From: Ardenticatenales bacterium
GTDB taxonomy: Bacteria; Chloroflexota; Anaerolineae; Epilineales; Epilineaceae
Direction of reading: 5' to 3'
DNA length: 64,000 bases
Assembly: GCA_020853525.1 (NCBI GenBank)
Contig: JADYYS010000026.1
Span: forward strand, 62,001-126,000
Under the pieces are notes generated by a model that saw only the letters and a program-made list of their open reading frames with translations, was not told the origin of the DNA and ran no database searches. Position numbers and translations under genes: made by a program. Shown in pieces: positions 59,765 through 64,000 of the stretch. The stretch's first letter is position 1. The number at the start of each line of letters is the position of its first letter.

Positions 59765-62700
59765 ATGGGCTTGCTCCACGGCCGCGCGTCCGGCTCGCCT
59801 CTCGGGCGGGCCGGCGCGCTGGCCGTCGTACTTCTTGCACTCTCGCCGGCCGCCTCGGAGCGGTCGGCGATGGTCGTTGGCGTGCACACGCACGCCGCGG
59901 CGGTGCATGCTTCGTCTCGGTCGCCCGCGCAGCCGCCGTCACTACCTGCCGCGCTACGGCCGTCGCCACCGCAGTCACCGCAATCCCCGCCGCCGGCCTC
60001 CCCGTCGACGCTCCGGCCGATGATCGTCCGCGTCCGTGCCACCGAGCCGGCCGACGTCATCGCGATCCGCGCCGGCGTTGCCGGCGACAGCGGCCGCCTG
60101 GCCCGCCGCGCACGCCGCGCCGACGTCTGGGCAGCCCTTGTGGCGGCCGGTGAGGCCGATCTGGCACCGCTGGACAGCATGCTGGCCGAGCTCGGGCGTG
60201 CCGGCCATGTCGCGCGCATCCAGCGGTTTCCGGTCGGGCACGCGGTCGCGGTGTGGGCCGATGAAACGGCCGCGACGCGCCTGCGGTCCGCGCCCGGCGT
60301 GCTGGATGTCGCCGCCGAGGGTCGACACCGCCTCGCTGCGGCGCGGATGCGCTCGGTGAGCATCGTGCCGCCGGCGCCGGCCGCCGCCGGCCGGCTCGGT
60401 GCCGTCGGCGCGCCGGAGGCGTGGCGTCGCGGCATCACCGGCGACGGCGTCGTCATCGCCGTCTTCGATGCCGGTGTGGACTGGCTTCATCCGGCCCTGA
60501 GCAGCCGCTACCGCGGTCGCGACGGCGACCATTCCTACGACTGGGCCGATTTCGTCGGGTACACGAACCGACCCGGCGACGGTCTGGGACACGGTACGGC
60601 CGTCGCCGCGCTGGCCGTCGGCGTGGACCGCGCGCTGGCGTACGGCGTTGCGCCGTCGGCGGAATGGATTGCCGTGCGCGCGTTCGACGACCAAGGAGCA
60701 GCGGGCGACGCGATCCTGCTTCGCAGCGCCGAATGGCTGATGGCGCCGACGAATCTCAAGCTGCAGGAACCGCGCCCCGACCTCGCCCCGGATGTCATCA
60801 ATGCCTCGTGGACGCTCGAAAACGGCGTCGACCCACTGTTTGCGCCCATCCTGTCGGCGTGGCGTCAGCTCGGCATCACCGCGGTCTTTGCCGCCGGCAA
60901 CGACGACAGCGACATCGGCCCGACCGGGACAATCCGAATGCCGGCTGCCGCGGCGGATGCGATCGCCGTCGGCGCGGTCGACGATGCGGGCCGGTCCTGG
61001 CGCCGTTCGCTGGGCGGCCCGACCTGGGATGGCCGGATCAAGCCGGACGTCGTCGCCCCGGGCGTCGAGGTATACACCGCCGGTCTCGATTCCGGCTTCG
61101 ATCGCAAGGACGGCACGTCGATGGCCGCCCCGCAGGTCAGCGGCGCCGCGGCGTTGATGCTCGCCGCGGCGCCGGACCTGACGCCGGACGATGTCGCCCA
61201 GATCCTGCGTCGCACCGCGACGGATGGCGGCGCCGCCGGACCCGACCCGCAATACGGCTTCGGTCGCCTGGCCGCGGATCGTGCGGCCGCCGCAGCGGCG
61301 CTCAGCGGGCGTGTCGTCGGACGCATCCGCGGTGCGGACGGCCCCATTCCGCTCGCCCGGGTGACGCTCGGTCAAGGCGCGTCCAGCTGGACCGCCTTCG
61401 CCGACGCCGGCGGTGCGTTCGGCATGGCCGTTCCGGCAGGCCGCTGGCCGGTCGCGGTGCGCGCCTCGGGCTGGCGCGCCGGACCCATGAACCCGGTGAC
61501 GGTCGGCGTCGAGGACGATGTCACGACGGCGATCGACATCCAGCTCGAGGCCGCGCCGGGCGCCGCGCTCAGCGGAACGGTCGTCGACGCCTTCGGTGCG
61601 CCGCTGGGTGGGGCACGGGTCGAGGCCGTGGATACCGGTACGGATCCATCGGCCGTCGCGCTCGCGCCGCCGCCGATGGCGGATGCCGGCACCGTTCCGC
61701 CGGCCGCCGACGCGCCGGTCTCGGCGGTGGCGGATCCGGCCGGCCGCTTCACCTTGCGCGTGCCGTCCGACACGGCGCTGCTCCGCGTGCGGGCCGCTGG
61801 CCATCGATCCATCACCGCCACCGTCCCGGCCGCGAGCCCGTGGCACGTGACGCTCGGCGCGGCGCCGCGCATCCTGCTCGTCGATGCCGACGCCTGGATG
61901 GGCGACGGCCAGCGGATCTGGCCGTACGCGGCGCGCGCGCTCGACACCGCCGGCTATGCACGCGGCGATGCCGTCGACGTTTGGACAATCGATGCGCCGA
62001 AGGATCCGCTTCCGCCGCCGGCGGATCGCTCGCCGTACGATATCGTCGTCTGGTCCCATCTCTTCGGCTCTCCGGGCAGTCTCGAGCGGCTGCGCGGCGA
62101 TCAAGAGGTCACCGAATGGCTGACGGCGTGGGTCGCGGCCGGCCGCCGGCTGCTCGTGAGCGGTCAGGACATCGGGCAGTGGGATTCGGGCGAAGGATCG
62201 GCCCGGCTGGCGCCGATGTTCTTTCGCGACGTCCTCGGCGCGCGCTTTGTCGCCACCGACGCCGGGACGAACATGGCGACCGGCCTGGACTTCCTTGGCG
62301 GCTTGAGCCTCCGGCTTGCGTCGCCCGGCGCGTATCCCAAGGGCGGCCGCCACAAGCCGGATGTCGTCGCGGTGGCGATCTCGGAGGCGCGCCCGATTCT
62401 CAGCTACCGCGGCGGTGACGCCGCCGGCGTGGCGGTCGACTCGCCTGTCGGTCGGCGCGCGTACGTGGCCTTTGGCCCCGAGAGCGCAGGCGACGCGGCC
62501 GCGCTGGCGCGCATGTTCGGCGGCCTGATCGGCTGGCTGACACCGCCCCGACTCACCGTGCGGGCCGATCCGGCGATCGTGCGCACCGGCGGGACCGTCG
62601 ATCTGACGGTGACCGCCGCGGGTCCCCGCGCCGCCACGGACGCCGCGCTGCGCCTGGATCGACCGCTCTGGCTGGTCGTGGCTGCGGACGACCTGCCGGC

Positions 62701-64000
62701 CGGCTGGGCACAGGCCGAGGACGGCGCGCTGACGTGGCGCGGCCGATTGCCGGCCGACATGCCGGCCCACTGGACGATCCCGGCCACCGTGCACCCATTG
62801 GCCGCCGGTCGCCAGAGCGTGACCGCCACGTTGACCGCCGCCGGCGCGCCGATCACGGCCACGACGGCCGTCGAGGTCGCTGCGCCGCGGCTGTCGTCCC
62901 GCTCGACGCTCGAGGTCTTGCCCGCGCGGCTGGCCGTTCCCGGTCCCGTCCGCGTCGTCCTCAAGGTCGTCAACGACGGAACGCTTCGCGCGGTGGCGCC
63001 GCTCGTTCGGATCGGGCAACTGCCCGTCGGGCTCCGACCGCTGACGGATACGCTGACCGCCTCGCTCGGCGTGGCCGCCTGGCTGCCCGACCCGAACGAC
63101 GGGGCACTCTGGACCGGCGACCTGGCGCCGAACGTCACGGTCACCATTGCATTCGAAGCCGTCGTGGACGTCATGGCCGGGGAGCAGGCGGTGGTCCGGG
63201 CCACGATCGACACGAATGCCATCGATCGAGCAGTGCTCAACAGCGGCGTTCGAATCGGCGGACCGGTGCTGGCGCTCGCGGGACCGATGCGCTCCGCGCC
63301 GGCCGTATGGGTGTCCGGGCGGGGCGCCGTGCTGACGGTGCCCCTCGTGAACCTCGGGCGCGCCGCTGCCGAGGCGTCCCTCCGATTGGCGCTGCCGCCC
63401 GGCATCGAACCCCCCGAGCGCCCGAACGGCCGGTGGGACGCGACGACGCGCATGCTGACCCTGCTGATCACCGTTCCACCCGGCGCGACGCTGATGCTTG
63501 AGGTGCCGCTGGTCATCACGGCTGACGCAACGCCCGGTGCCCGCGCCATCCGACTGTACGCGGACGACGGCCTTGCGCCGCCGAACGTGTGGACGGCTGA
63601 CTTCACCACCGATGTCCGGCGCTTCGACCTCCGGCCCTCACGGCTCGTCGTTGCACCGGACGCCGTCGGCTCCGGCCAGCCGACGAGCGTCACGCTGTTC
63701 GTCGGCAACTTCGGCGATGCGGCCGTCGACGCGCATGCCGCGCTCGCGCTGCCGCCCTCGCTCGTGGCCGACGAGCGAAGCCTCCGCGTCACCAGCGGCC
63801 GGGTGCAATGGGATGTCGCCAACGTGGCGTGGGATGTCCGAATTCCGCCGGCGGCCGAGGACTACGTCGCCGTTCCGGAGCGTCGGACCGCCGACTGGCC
63901 ACCCGCCCCCGGCGGCTCGGCGCTCCCGGCTGCCGATGGCGCCGGCGGGCGCCCGCCCGTTCCGGTCGGGGTGCCGGCGCCGTTCTTCGCGGAGGTCGTC
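59765..64000 (+). CDS. Large secreted subtilisin-like (S8) protease, 3' truncated by window end
   Basis: At least 1412 residues, open to the window edge; a GTG one codon earlier is an alternative start. Signal-type N-terminus (AGALAVVLLALSPAAS), Pro-rich segment, then an inhibitor I9-like propeptide region. Catalytic triad of the subtilase fold: Asp235 (IAVFDAGVDW), His276 (GLGHGTAVA), Ser452 (DGTSMAAPQVSG), with oxyanion Asn379 (FAAGNDDSD). Then two carboxypeptidase-regulatory-like domains (about 515-700), a Rossmann-like region (ILLVDADAWMGDGQRIW; YDIVVWSHLFG) and serial DUF11/CARDB-like beta domains to the edge. Probably a cell-surface protease acting on extracellular protein. It follows the LPXTG cluster but is separated by the palindromic element. 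Confidence 0.88.
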   Translation, partial: MGLLHGRASGSPLGRAGALAVVLLALSPAASERSAMVVGVHTHAAAVHASSRSPAQPPSLPAALRPSPPQSPQSPPPASPSTLRPMIVRVRATEPADVIAIRAGVAGDSGRLARRARRADVWAALVAAGEADLAPLDSMLAELGRAGHVARIQRFPVGHAVAVWADETAATRLRSAPGVLDVAAEGRHRLAAARMRSVSIVPPAPAAAGRLGAVGAPEAWRRGITGDGVVIAVFDAGVDWLHPALSSRYRGRDGDHSYDWADFVGYTNRPGDGLGHGTAVAALAVGVDRALAYGVAPSAEWIAVRAFDDQGAAGDAILLRSAEWLMAPTNLKLQEPRPDLAPDVINASWTLENGVDPLFAPILSAWRQLGITAVFAAGNDDSDIGPTGTIRMPAAAADAIAVGAVDDAGRSWRRSLGGPTWDGRIKPDVVAPGVEVYTAGLDSGFDRKDGTSMAAPQVSGAAALMLAAAPDLTPDDVAQILRRTATDGGAAGPDPQYGFGRLAADRAAAAAALSGRVVGRIRGADGPIPLARVTLGQGASSWTAFADAGGAFGMAVPAGRWPVAVRASGWRAGPMNPVTVGVEDDVTTAIDIQLEAAPGAALSGTVVDAFGAPLGGARVEAVDTGTDPSAVALAPPPMADAGTVPPAADAPVSAVADPAGRFTLRVPSDTALLRVRAAGHRSITATVPAASPWHVTLGAAPRILLVDADAWMGDGQRIWPYAARALDTAGYARGDAVDVWTIDAPKDPLPPPADRSPYDIVVWSHLFGSPGSLERLRGDQEVTEWLTAWVAAGRRLLVSGQDIGQWDSGEGSARLAPMFFRDVLGARFVATDAGTNMATGLDFLGGLSLRLASPGAYPKGGRHKPDVVAVAISEARPILSYRGGDAAGVAVDSPVGRRAYVAFGPESAGDAAALARMFGGLIGWLTPPRLTVRADPAIVRTGGTVDLTVTAAGPRAATDAALRLDRPLWLVVAADDLPAGWAQAEDGALTWRGRLPADMPAHWTIPATVHPLAAGRQSVTATLTAAGAPITATTAVEVAAPRLSSRSTLEVLPARLAVPGPVRVVLKVVNDGTLRAVAPLVRIGQLPVGLRPLTDTLTASLGVAAWLPDPNDGALWTGDLAPNVTVTIAFEAVVDVMAGEQAVVRATIDTNAIDRAVLNSGVRIGGPVLALAGPMRSAPAVWVSGRGAVLTVPLVNLGRAAAEASLRLALPPGIEPPERPNGRWDATTRMLTLLITVPPGATLMLEVPLVITADATPGARAIRLYADDGLAPPNVWTADFTTDVRRFDLRPSRLVVAPDAVGSGQPTSVTLFVGNFGDAAVDAHAALALPPSLVADERSLRVTSGRVQWDVANVAWDVRIPPAAEDYVAVPERRTADWPPAPGGSALPAADGAGGRPPVPVGVPAPFFAEVV

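Noticed and set aside
59975-63019. A 1014-codon minus-strand open frame
   Set aside because: Antisense to the subtilase, whose catalytic motifs are clear on the plus strand; arginine-rich shadow.

Overview
The window is a 64 kb piece of a very GC-rich (about 70%), densely coding bacterial chromosome. There are no rRNA or tRNA genes, no CRISPR array and no complete insertion sequence. Thr/Pro tracts of the TPTPTNTPT type, secreted proteins ending near 'YLPL'/'FLPL', PASTA and LPXTG-type surface proteins, and the gene complement suggest a monoderm-like Chloroflexota (Ardenticatenia/Anaerolineae-like). This is an inference from style, not a phylogeny. Cytochrome c maturation genes point to a respiratory organism.

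Layout. 1-6.1 kb: the tail of a P1B metal ATPase, a membrane PP2C phosphatase with a PASTA domain, infA, two copies of a 79-bp palindromic element, a Gmad2 lipoprotein, a CcmA-CcmB fusion and ccmC. 6.2-12.2 kb: a complete branched-chain amino acid importer (livK, hairpin, livH-livM-livG-livF). 12.3-15.2 kb: a phosphoesterase, then tsaE and a TsaB-RimI fusion (t6A tRNA modification). 15.2-16.3 kb: a region without ordinary genes that holds three 25-27 residue paralogous hydrophobic peptides. 16.3-25.6 kb: PAP2 phosphatase, a YfhO-like membrane protein carrying palindromic repeats inside its reading frame, nadK, a B-box membrane protein, a COG2509 flavoprotein, a Uma2 nuclease and recN.

25.6-38.3 kb: a 65-residue protein behind a long leader, a DUF3516 Ski2-like helicase and an EamA permease on the plus strand. 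Facing them is a minus-strand operon, an exonuclease III-DNA polymerase I single ORF followed by a heterodimeric ABC exporter with overlapping start/stop codons and a secreted beta-propeller-like protein. 38.6-55.8 kb: phosphoesterase plus CBS-containing site-2 protease, SDR plus cinA, PIG-L deacetylase, M28 peptidase, MBL hydrolase, DUF4230 protein, efp, an exonuclease-DinG helicase, a secreted protein of unknown role, a CAP-domain surface protein, pyrG and an unknown protein. 55.8-64 kb: a consensus promoter with a ~300-nt structured leader in front of three tandem SdrD-like proteins with LPXTG-type sorting signals, a third, inverted copy of the 79-bp element, and a large secreted subtilase that runs off the window.

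The most promising new material is the three-peptide family at 15.4-16.2 kb, the AP-endonuclease/DNA-polymerase-I fusion, the 79-bp element that sits on CTAG stop codons, the PASTA-bearing phosphatase, and the sortase-substrate cluster with its structured leader. A repeated promoter layout, with a TATAAT-like box 6-7 nt before the start codon, suggests many leaderless mRNAs.
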